From NCBI GenBank assembly GCA_038239365.1, contig JBBSEU010000130.1, forward strand, positions 1 to 15,045: 15,045 nt of DNA, written 5' to 3'. The DNA is from JBBRMW01 sp038239365. GTDB taxonomy: Bacteria > Chloroflexota > Anaerolineae > Aggregatilineales > UBA2796. The notes beneath the pieces were generated by a model. The model worked only from the letters and a program-made list of their open reading frames with translations, did no database searches and was not told the DNA's origin. A program made the position numbers and the translations under genes. Shown here piece after piece: positions 1-6,348 of the stretch (position 1 is its first letter; every line of letters starts with the position of its first letter).

Positions 1-192
1 AAAACGTGCGACAAACGCTCCGGACTCGACGATTTGCGGATGCAGCACTTTGATCGCCACGTCCTGGTTCAGGCTCGGATTCAGGGCGCGATAGACCTCC
101 GCCATCCCGCCCCGGCCAAGAAGTCCCTTGATCTCATATTTGCCCAGTTTTTGGCCGGGTTGCAGGTAGGACAGCGGACGTTTTTCGGACAT
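1..192 (-). CDS. Serine/threonine protein kinase, N-terminal 64 residues (rest outside window)
   Basis: Only the first 64 codons are present; the gene runs off the left edge. The visible part matches subdomains I-II of Hanks-type Ser/Thr kinases: a glycine-rich loop GLLGRGGMAEVYRA at about residues 23-36 and the ATP-anchoring lysine in VAIKVLHP (Lys48). PknB-like kinases of this type phosphorylate proteins on Ser/Thr, usually from the membrane. The catalytic loop and any sensor domain cannot be seen. The ATG at 192 is chosen because it puts the glycine loop at a normal distance from the N-terminus. No clear Shine-Dalgarno precedes it. The start lies only 15 bases beyond the iscB stop, so the IscB unit has replaced or displaced whatever originally lay upstream, and the kinase may now depend on read-through from that side. 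Confidence 0.9.
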   Translation of the reverse strand, partial: MSEKRPLSYLQPGQKLGKYEIKGLLGRGGMAEVYRALNPSLNQDVAIKVLHPQIVESGAFVARF

Positions 193-207
193 ACACGCTT
201 CATAAAT

Positions 208-1479
208 TTAGCGCAGGAGACCCCATTTGAAAACGGGGGTCTCCTGCGCGCGGCTTGATTCGTTAGTCACAAACGATTGAATACGGAAGGTGCGTGCCGA
301 CTCGAGTTTGGTAAGCGTCAACATTTTGGCTGAATGATGCAAGACAGTGCCGTCCAGTTGACGCACATCAAAGTAGCCAATAGTACGCAAGCCATGAATG
401 AAGCCGATTTGCCCGGTGGCTAAACGGACTTTGTCGCCGCGTCGAAAGCCGCCGACAGAGGGCAAGGTGTTGCGGATGTGGGAACGTGCGCCTTTGAACA
501 GCTTGCGGTTCTGACGGCGGACAAAGACGTCCTGATAGTAGATTTCAGCGCGGGTCTGGGACTGACCACCGCTGATGACAAAGGCATCGTTGCGATGTGA
601 CTTGGGCAGCTTCAAAGCCTGTCGGTGGACTTTGGTCAGGTAGCCATAGGTGAGCGTTGGCTGCAATTCGACGGTTGAGTGCAGCAGATAGGCTCTCAAG
701 ACATTGAATTGTGCTGGGGCACTGAAGTTGAGCGGTGGTTTTAACTTCAAAGGATAGTCGTTGTGATGAGCATGGTGACAGGTCTGACAGAGTGTGATCA
801 GGTTCTCAGGCCGATCCGAGCCACCATCGCTGCGATGGTGAATATGATGGACCGTCAGCAGCGGGTCATCCGATGCGCCCCGGCAGTGCTGGCAGGTGTG
901 TTTGTCACGCCACAAGACATATTCCCGCACGTTGGCAAAGCCTTCCTGAACGCCCTGCTGATAGTCTTCACCTTCGACTTCTGGATTGACCAGCTTGTGC
1001 GTGTCGAAGTTGCCCAACTCGAATACCCACTCGTGGATTGGCAGCAAACCACTGACCCAGGTCAGCATCTTGAGTGTTTCATCTACTTTGGCACGCACCG
1101 AGGGCATCAACTCGTCAGCGCGTACCCGGTTCAGGAAGCGTGGTTCTCGATAGGGCGTTCTGCGCGCACGACGGTTGCAGCGATACATCCGCCGATCAGT
1201 CAGCAAGCCGCTGATGTCTGTTCGGAGTGTGATCTCAGCACTCAACAACTCTGCGCTGGCACTTCGTACAGATACCCCCACATGCGCTGTCCCGAAGTCG
1301 ATCCCGGCGGTCAACGGCTGCACAAAGCCACCCGCCACATCCAGCAGCCGGATCGTGAACGGTGTGTGTTGCACGATCTCCGCCCGTCCGCTCTCCAGCC
1401 AGTGCCGCACTTTGCCGTGTCGTTTCGTCGGCATCAGCGGCGCTCCGCTCTGGTCTTGCACATACACCCACTGCGTCAT
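208..1479 (-). CDS. iscB: IscB, RNA-guided DNA endonuclease of an OMEGA system
   Basis: This 423-residue protein has the full IscB layout. An N-terminal PLMP domain (APLMP at 13-17) is followed by RuvC-I GIDFGTAHVGV with Asp61. An Arg-rich bridge helix spans about 96-120. RuvC-II is VFELGNFD with Glu154. An HNH domain at about 193-240 has CQHC, VHHIHHRSDGGSDRPENL with His211/His212 and Asn226, and CQTCHHAHH. RuvC-III is KSHRNDAF with His295 and Asp298. A C-terminal TAM-interacting-like domain (FRRGDKVRLATG, about 345-385) ends the protein. All expected catalytic residues are present, so both nuclease sites should be active. IscB proteins are ancestors of Cas9 that use an omega-RNA to cut DNA. 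An ATG start with AAGGAG 12 bases upstream supports 1479. The structured region directly upstream is the expected omega-RNA position. No TnpA is nearby, so mobility would need help in trans. Confidence 0.95.
   Translation of the reverse strand: MTQWVYVQDQSGAPLMPTKRHGKVRHWLESGRAEIVQHTPFTIRLLDVAGGFVQPLTAGIDFGTAHVGVSVRSASAELLSAEITLRTDISGLLTDRRMYRCNRRARRTPYREPRFLNRVRADELMPSVRAKVDETLKMLTWVSGLLPIHEWVFELGNFDTHKLVNPEVEGEDYQQGVQEGFANVREYVLWRDKHTCQHCRGASDDPLLTVHHIHHRSDGGSDRPENLITLCQTCHHAHHNDYPLKLKPPLNFSAPAQFNVLRAYLLHSTVELQPTLTYGYLTKVHRQALKLPKSHRNDAFVISGGQSQTRAEIYYQDVFVRRQNRKLFKGARSHIRNTLPSVGGFRRGDKVRLATGQIGFIHGLRTIGYFDVRQLDGTVLHHSAKMLTLTKLESARTFRIQSFVTNESSRAQETPVFKWGLLR
211..249 (-). repeat. Perfect 14-bp inverted repeat at the 3' end of iscB (candidate element right end or terminator)
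   Basis: Arms at 211-224 and 236-249 are perfectly complementary (gcgcaggagacccc and its reverse complement) around an 11-base loop. On the minus strand it lies within the last codons of iscB and ends just before the TAA stop, followed by ATTTATGA. Subterminal hairpins are typical of IS200/IS605-family ends, with which IscB is associated. A transcription terminator is the alternative, but there is no proper U tract. The ATGA at 203-200 immediately outside the hairpin matches the reported ATGA-type target-adjacent motif of some IscB/HEARO elements. Confidence 0.7.
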
Positions 1480-1491
1480 TTATTTCGCCTA

Positions 1492-1497
1492 CTCCTT
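1492..1497 (-). promoter_or_regulatory. Shine-Dalgarno of iscB
   Basis: AAGGAG on the minus strand lies 12 bases before the iscB ATG. It directly follows a short ttgcc/ggcaa inverted repeat (1496-1506) and the GCAA-loop hairpins of the candidate omega-RNA. Folding of the RNA 3' end could therefore affect iscB translation. Confidence 0.6.
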
Positions 1498-1812
1498 GCC
1501 TGGCAACCGCTTGCGCGGTAAGTCACCCTTGCGGGTGTAAGGTCTCTTCGCCACAGTTCAGAAGGCTTGTCACGGATAAAGCACAGACCCTTGCCCACCG
1601 ATCATTTAACCCTATCCGACAGCGCCGAGGAGCTAGAGTGTCACCCCTGGGTGTCCTGACCTTCCGAATGTTACCCGGAAACCCGTCCGTAGCGGTTATT
1701 CCAGGTGTTGGCTAGTCAACGTGGCACCTCGAAAGTGCCGCTAACCTGAAATGTTGGCATGAGGCGAACCCCATGCCCCGCACTTCAGTGAGGGGTCCGT
1801 TGACCCTGAGTC
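1498..1812 (-). ncRNA. Candidate omega-RNA (HEARO-type) of the IscB system
   Basis: The 376 bases between iscB and lipA carry no credible gene but are full of stems readable on the minus strand, the strand of iscB. In plus coordinates: 1793-1806 (gggtc/gaccc), 1776-1795, 1756-1777 (9-bp stem, UUCG loop, one G-U), 1723-1739 (ggcac/gtgcc), 1662-1680 (ttccg/cggaa), 1642-1653 (cacc/ggtg), 1524-1537 (caccc-GCAA-gggtg) and 1507-1518 (ccgc-GCAA-gcgg). A longer-range pairing joins 1613-1618 with 1573-1578. Several stems share bases, so some are alternatives or pseudoknot partners. Known IscB omega-RNAs lie immediately upstream of the ORF, are a few hundred bases long and carry the guide at their 5' end, as here. 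Both boundaries are estimates; the 5' guide would fall about 1810-1835. Confidence 0.82.
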
Positions 1813-1855
1813 GTAAAGGGCGCGGCGGCTTATGGTTAGGTTGAAACTGATCGGT

Positions 1856-2824
1856 TTAATTCCGCATGTGAATGTAGTTCAATTGCGAAAGTGTCCGCAC
1901 CTGCTGGTCGGCGCGATACGAACTGCGTACCAGCGGGCCGCTCTCTACCCACTTGAAGCCCAGTTCCATGCCGATTCGCTGGAGTTCATCGAACTCGACT
2001 GGCTCATAGTAGCGATCAATCGGCAGATGCTTTTTGCTGGGCTGCAAGTATTGGCCGAGCGTCAGAATATCGACTTTGAGGCTTGCCAGATCGCGCATCA
2101 CCTCGACCACTTCATCGAACGTTTCACCCAGGCCGAGCATGATCCCGCTCTTGGTCAGCACGAGTGAATCCATCGCCTTCGCGTTGCCAAGCGTGGTCAT
2201 CGCCCATTCGTAATGATCCTGCGGCTGCACTTTGCGGAACAGGCGCGGTACCGTTTCGACATTGTGATTCAGGATTTCGGGCTGTGCGTCCATCACGATC
2301 TTGAGCGAGTCCGGGTTGCCCTTGAAGTCCGGGATCAAAACCTCGATGCTGCACCCCGGCTGCACTTTGCGAATGCGCCGAATGACCATCGCAAAGATCG
2401 GGGCACCGCCATCAGCCCGTTCGTCCCGGTTGACGCTGGTGATCACGACATGGCGCAGATTCATCGCGCGCACCGCCTCGGCAATGCGAATCGGCTCCTG
2501 CCAGTCGAGCGGACTGGGACGCCCGGTCTTAATATCACAGAAGCCGCACGAGCGCGTACAGGTATCGCCCATCATCAAAAAGGTGGCCGTGCCGCGTCCC
2601 CAACATTCCCCGATGTTCGGACACATCGCTTCTTCACAGACGGTGTGGAGTTCTTTGCTACGCATCAGATCGCGCACTTGCTCAAAGGTTTCGCCGCTTG
2701 GTGCGCGTACCTTGAGCCAGGGCGGACGGCGTTTAGGGCGGTCATCGACGCTGGTCAGTTCGACGCGCGCACGTTCGTCGCGGGCGTCTGAAATATCGTT
2801 GATCGGAATGATTGTTTCAGTCAC
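1856..2824 (-). CDS. lipA: Lipoyl synthase (radical SAM)
   Basis: LipA inserts two sulfurs into protein-bound octanoyl groups to make the lipoyl cofactor of 2-oxoacid dehydrogenases and the glycine cleavage system. It acts in the cytoplasm. The 322-residue protein has both cluster motifs: the auxiliary 4Fe-4S cysteines Cys63, Cys68 and Cys74 (CEEAMCPNIGECW) and the radical-SAM CxxxCxxC motif Cys89, Cys93 and Cys96 (CTRSCGFC). It also has ITSVNRDERADGGA, the glycine-rich MLGLGET segment and the C-terminal RSSY motif that supplies the serine ligand. Length is normal for the family, with a slightly extended N-terminus. The start is GTG at 2824, preceded by AAGGG about 9 bases upstream and a consensus TATAAT further up. 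No lipB or other lipoate gene is in the window. No terminator is evident between it and the omega-RNA. Confidence 0.97.
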   Translation of the reverse strand: MTETIIPINDISDARDERARVELTSVDDRPKRRPPWLKVRAPSGETFEQVRDLMRSKELHTVCEEAMCPNIGECWGRGTATFLMMGDTCTRSCGFCDIKTGRPSPLDWQEPIRIAEAVRAMNLRHVVITSVNRDERADGGAPIFAMVIRRIRKVQPGCSIEVLIPDFKGNPDSLKIVMDAQPEILNHNVETVPRLFRKVQPQDHYEWAMTTLGNAKAMDSLVLTKSGIMLGLGETFDEVVEVMRDLASLKVDILTLGQYLQPSKKHLPIDRYYEPVEFDELQRIGMELGFKWVESGPLVRSSYRADQQVRTLSQLNYIHMRN

Positions 2825-2855
2825 GATACACCCTTAACAGTACATAACGTCTCCA

Positions 2856-2884
2856 ATTATACTCCGCTTGATGGGATGTGCTTA
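2856..2884 (-). promoter_or_regulatory. Promoter of lipA
   Basis: A perfect TATAAT -10 box on the minus strand occupies 2861-2856, about 32 bases before the GTG start. The hexamer 17 bases upstream (TAAGCA) matches the -35 consensus only weakly (3/6). The call rests on the -10 box and on its position in the divergent intergenic gap. Confidence 0.5.
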
Positions 2885-2902
2885 TAGTGCCAATGTCAGG
2901 GT

Positions 2903-2931
2903 TTGGGGGGTGAGGTCAATCTCGTTATACT
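2903..2931 (+). promoter_or_regulatory. Promoter giving a leaderless ATPase mRNA
   Basis: TATACT at 2926-2931 is a good -10 box, with a weak TTGGGG 17 bases upstream. Transcription would start about 2938-2939, at or beside the ATG at 2939, which has no Shine-Dalgarno. That geometry is what a leaderless transcript looks like. Confidence 0.5.
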
Positions 2932-2938
2932 ACGCCGC

Positions 2939-4798
2939 ATGTTCACCGACCCGATAGCCAATCCCTATAATCCTTACGCGCCAACGCTTGACCCGGCGCG
3001 TTTTTTTGGGCGCGATGAAGTGTTCGCTTTCATCCGTCAGCAGTTGATCACCGAACGCCGCACGCGCGCCATTGCGATCATCGGGCAGCGCGGCATCGGC
3101 AAAACATCGATCCTGCTCCAGATGAACAGCCAACTCGATTCGCGCACACTGGTTGCCTATGTTGATCTGTCAACCGTCCGCTTTGGGGAAGATGGCGGCC
3201 TGTTAGTCAGCATGGCCGATGCCGCCCGCGATGCGCTGGAAACCGTCGGCATCAGTACCTATCGCTTGCCCCCCGCGCCCGATGGCTCTGCCGCTGATCT
3301 CGAAAACTGGTTCATCGAAACCTATCTGGATGTGACGCTCTCTGCGTTACATGGACGGCGCTTGCTGTTCATGTTCGATGAAACCGCCGCACTGTTCAAC
3401 GCGCTGGATCGCGGTGAGATGAGCGCAACCCTTCCTGATTTTTTGAGCGATCTGCTGGCGCGCGATGAACGTCTGGATATGTTGTTTGCACTCGATAGCG
3501 CCGACGAGACCCGCGCCGAAGCCTTTGCCCCGCTCACTGATCCGATGCTGCATAAGCGCATTTCCTATCTCGATCCCGACGCCGCCGAGGCACTCATTCG
3601 CCGCCCATCTGCGCCTTTCTACAAACTGGCAGACGACGCGGTACAGGCTATCCTATCCCTGACTGACGGCTTTCCCTATTTGCTACACGTCGTTAATCGC
3701 CTGTTGTTCGAGCGATCCGCCACGCGCGATCATGTCGGGTTGATCACATTGAGCGACGTACAGGCCATTTTGCCACAGGCGATTGCCGATGCCGATTTGA
3801 TCCTGCGCCCGGTTTGGGAGACGGCCTCACTCATTGAGCGGCGTACACTGGCCGCACTCACCGCCCTAACCGAATCAGGCAGTGGCAAACCAATTCGCCT
3901 GGATGAAGTGCGCGCCTGGTTGATCAACGAAACCGAAGAACCGATAGATGAAACATCGTTGGCGGCCACGCTGCGCCGCCTTGAATACAGCGAAGTGATC
4001 CGTTCCTTTGCCAGCCGCCGTTACCGCTTTGCGACAGGTTTACAGCAGCAGTGGCTGATGGTACATGGCGAAGGCGGAGTCGTCGAGTCGGTGCCTGCGC
4101 CGCCGCGCCCACCCCCCCGCCGCACAGCCATTCCGATCATCCTGTTATTTGCCGTCGGGATCGGTCTGGTCTTTATCATCGGGCGCTTTGCCACGAACGC
4201 CACTAATGCACTAACTGCCGCCAATCTTTCGCCCACCCTGACGCTTGGCCTGGATATTGTCGCCACACAGCGCGCCGTCAACGCCACAAACACACAGCTT
4301 GCCGTTCCAACCAACACATCAACGTATACGCCAACGCACACAGCTACCGCGACACGCACGCCGACCAGCACTCATACACCATCGAATACCGCTACTGCCA
4401 CGCAAACAGTGACCTACACGCCGACGCATACCCCTACCGCAACGCTGACGTTTACACTGACAAGTACATCTACCACCAGCCGCACGCCCACTCCGAGCGC
4501 AACGTCACCATTCACGGCCACATCAACGCGAACTTTTACACCATCATTCACCGTCACGGCCTCTCACACCGCGACGGCCACTCGGACCTTTACACCCGCG
4601 CCATCATCAACCTTTACCCCAATTTTCACGGCTACCTTCACCCCCTCAGCGACGCTCACCAATACGTCTACCGAAACAATTACGCCGTCGCTCACGCTAA
4701 CGCCCACCGATACCCAGACCGCAACGCCGCGCCCAACAGCCTTGCCTATCGCAACGCGCTATTTACCCACCGCGCCGCCACTTAAACCAACAAAATGA
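2939..4798 (+). CDS. Membrane-anchored AAA-type ATPase with a Thr/Pro-rich extracellular tail
   Basis: Taking the ATG at 2939, the protein has 619 residues. An N-terminal motif (NPYNPY...ARFFGRDEVF, about 8-29) leads into a P-loop ATPase with Walker A GQRGIGKT (49-56), Walker B LLFMFDE (142-148) and a likely sensor-1 strand MLFALDSADE (181-190). A winged-helix-like module follows (about 300-370, ending RYRFATGLQQQWL). Then come a Pro/Arg stretch, one transmembrane helix (about 397-414) and roughly 200 residues dominated by Thr, Ser and Pro in TPT/TAT-like repeats. Positive charge before the helix predicts the ATPase inside and the tail outside. The fold resembles ORC/STAND-like ATPases (AAA_16 or archaeal-ATPase type). 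The substrate is unknown. A TTG at 2903 in frame is rejected as start because it lies upstream of the -10 box. It overlaps the next gene by ATGA. Confidence 0.85.
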   Translation: MFTDPIANPYNPYAPTLDPARFFGRDEVFAFIRQQLITERRTRAIAIIGQRGIGKTSILLQMNSQLDSRTLVAYVDLSTVRFGEDGGLLVSMADAARDALETVGISTYRLPPAPDGSAADLENWFIETYLDVTLSALHGRRLLFMFDETAALFNALDRGEMSATLPDFLSDLLARDERLDMLFALDSADETRAEAFAPLTDPMLHKRISYLDPDAAEALIRRPSAPFYKLADDAVQAILSLTDGFPYLLHVVNRLLFERSATRDHVGLITLSDVQAILPQAIADADLILRPVWETASLIERRTLAALTALTESGSGKPIRLDEVRAWLINETEEPIDETSLAATLRRLEYSEVIRSFASRRYRFATGLQQQWLMVHGEGGVVESVPAPPRPPPRRTAIPIILLFAVGIGLVFIIGRFATNATNALTAANLSPTLTLGLDIVATQRAVNATNTQLAVPTNTSTYTPTHTATATRTPTSTHTPSNTATATQTVTYTPTHTPTATLTFTLTSTSTTSRTPTPSATSPFTATSTRTFTPSFTVTASHTATATRTFTPAPSSTFTPIFTATFTPSATLTNTSTETITPSLTLTPTDTQTATPRPTALPIATRYLPTAPPLKPTK

Positions 4799-5577
4799 CT
4801 CCGATCCGTACTGATTTTCGCGGCGAACTCCTGCCACTGCTGACACCGTTTACCATCGGCAATGGACGGATCGAACAAGCAGATGGCATTCGCTTCGTTG
4901 TCGATCCGACTCCGGCCAACCGTTACAGTGACGCGCAAATCAGCGATTATGCCCGGCTCAATCGCCGCGATTATCCCTGGCAGCCGCCGCTGCGAATGAC
5001 CGTCCGTGCTTATGCCTCTCATGCCGCCGATCAATTACACGGCACAGCGGGCTTCGGCCTCTGGAATCAGCCGTTTATGCCGGGTCAGAATTGGCCGCGT
5101 TTGCCGCGTGTCGCGTGGTTCTTTTTCGCTGGATCGCCTTCTAATATGGCATTAGCGCGCGGCGTACCCGGCTTTGGCTGGAAAGCGGCGATCATGGATG
5201 CAACTCGCCCATCGTTTCTGGCGCTCAGCCCAACCGCGCCGCTAGCCGTGCTGCTGATGCGTATCCCGGCGCTCTACCGGGTGTTTTATCCGGTTGGGCA
5301 GTGGGCGATGGGTGTCTCTGAGTCGCTGCTGAGCGTTGATTTGCGTGAGCCGCACACCTATCAAATGGACTGGCAGCCGCGCTCCGTGACCTTTCGAGTT
5401 GATGATCGACTGATCTTGCAGACGCCCTACGCGCCGCATGGCCGACTGGGTTTTATCGCCTGGTTGGATAATCAATATGCGATTGTCACACCACAGGGAT
5501 CGTTAGGCATGGGTGTGACTGAAGTCCCGGAACGGCAATGGCTGCATCTCGATTCACTCGTCCTTGAATCCCTATAA
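4795..5577 (+). CDS. Concanavalin A-like fold protein, function unknown
   Basis: A 260-residue protein with no signal peptide or clear membrane helix. It resembles beta-sandwich proteins of the concanavalin A/GH16-like superfamily: a strand segment LHGTAGFGLWNQPF (81-94), then HTYQMDWQPRSVTFRVDDRLI (about 187-207) and GRLGFIAWLDNQYA (216-229). These echo the sugar-binding strands of GH16-like proteins. The acidic ExDxE catalytic motif of true GH16 glycosidases is not visible, so a binding or non-enzymatic role is more likely. The ATG shares ATGA with the stop of the ATPase gene, so the two are probably translationally coupled. Fold assignment is by eye and moderately sure; function is not known. 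Confidence 0.75.
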   Translation: MTPIRTDFRGELLPLLTPFTIGNGRIEQADGIRFVVDPTPANRYSDAQISDYARLNRRDYPWQPPLRMTVRAYASHAADQLHGTAGFGLWNQPFMPGQNWPRLPRVAWFFFAGSPSNMALARGVPGFGWKAAIMDATRPSFLALSPTAPLAVLLMRIPALYRVFYPVGQWAMGVSESLLSVDLREPHTYQMDWQPRSVTFRVDDRLILQTPYAPHGRLGFIAWLDNQYAIVTPQGSLGMGVTEVPERQWLHLDSLVLESL

Positions 5578-5589
5578 CAAGGCCATCCA

Positions 5590-6348
5590 ATGCCAGATCG
5601 TCCGCTTATCCTGCTAATCGATCCTGATGCACAGTTGCGCGCTCCACTCCAAACGGCGCTCGATTATCGGCTGCACGATTGGATCAACCCGTTCGGTGAT
5701 GCAGTTGCCCAGGTTGCCGATCTGCACCCCGCGCTGATCATCACCGCCGCTGACTCGATTCCGTCCTGGATGCCCGATGTACGCGCCAATCCGGCCACGC
5801 GCCGCATTCCCGTCCTGGCCGTTGGCGATAATGTGACCGCCGCTCATCACAACGGGATCAAAGACATTATCAGCCTGCCCGAATTTTTGGCAGCACTGCC
5901 TGATGCCATTTCGGAACGGGTTCGCATCTACAATGACTCCGAGGCGCTGGTCGCCCAATGCGACGACTCGCCCTCGCCCGAAGTTCTCAAGGGATTGCAC
6001 GAATTCAATTCGCACGAGTTTTACGAATGTCACGAAACGCTTGAACATGCCTGGATGATCGAAAGCGGCCCCGTGCGCGAACTGTACCGCGCGATTTTGC
6101 AAGTCGGTCTTGCCTATTACCAGATCGAACGTCGCAACTATCAGGGCGCGCTCAAGATGTTTTTACGCACGCTGCAATGGTTTGACCCGCTGCCAGATCG
6201 CTGCCAGGGCATCGACGTTGCCGGGCTGCGCGCCGATGCTGCCGCCGCCCGTACTCACCTGGAGTCGCTCGGTGCAGATCACATCGCCGAATTTGATCGT
6301 TCACTGCTCAGGCCGATTCACTACGAAGGAATGACGCCGCATGACTGA
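5590..6348 (+). CDS. Receiver-like domain fused to DUF309
   Basis: This 252-residue protein starts at an ATG preceded by AAGG 8 bases upstream. Residues 5-115 look like a response-regulator receiver fold: LILLIDPDAQLR with acidic residues at 11 and 13, and the strand VLAVG at 75-79. The strand that should carry the phospho-acceptor aspartate reads ALIITAADSIP, with alanine apparently at that position, so it may be a pseudo-receiver. Residues about 134-225 are a DUF309 domain: LHEFNSHEFYECHETLEHAW, then RELYRAILQVGLAYYQIERRNYQGALKM. DUF309 is a small helical family with conserved His/Glu and no settled function. The gene follows the concanavalin-like gene by 12 bases and overlaps fabL by 8, placing it in one operon. 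Confidence 0.85.
   Translation: MPDRPLILLIDPDAQLRAPLQTALDYRLHDWINPFGDAVAQVADLHPALIITAADSIPSWMPDVRANPATRRIPVLAVGDNVTAAHHNGIKDIISLPEFLAALPDAISERVRIYNDSEALVAQCDDSPSPEVLKGLHEFNSHEFYECHETLEHAWMIESGPVRELYRAILQVGLAYYQIERRNYQGALKMFLRTLQWFDPLPDRCQGIDVAGLRADAAAARTHLESLGADHIAEFDRSLLRPIHYEGMTPHD

Noticed and set aside
211..249. Rho-independent terminator of iscB
   Set aside because: The stem is strong but is followed by TAAATTTATG rather than a run of T; kept instead as a candidate element end, with termination as the alternative.
763..1521. 252-codon open frame on the plus strand opposite iscB
   Set aside because: It lies entirely antisense to a well-supported iscB with conserved motifs; its translation has no recognisable domain.
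2213..2837. Two long plus-strand open frames opposite lipA
   Set aside because: Antisense shadows of lipA; no family features and no ribosome-binding site.
2903..2938. Upstream TTG start for the ATPase gene
   Set aside because: It would place the -10 box inside the coding region and adds 12 residues without homology; the ATG at 2939 directly precedes the conserved NPYNPY start.
4300..4760. Repeat-rich stretch considered as a CRISPR-like or tandem array
   Set aside because: It is in-frame low-complexity coding for Thr/Pro/Ser with irregular units and no conserved repeat-spacer pattern.
4795..5577. Glycosyl hydrolase family 16 enzyme
   Set aside because: Strands resemble the fold but the acidic catalytic motif is not visible, so only the fold is claimed.
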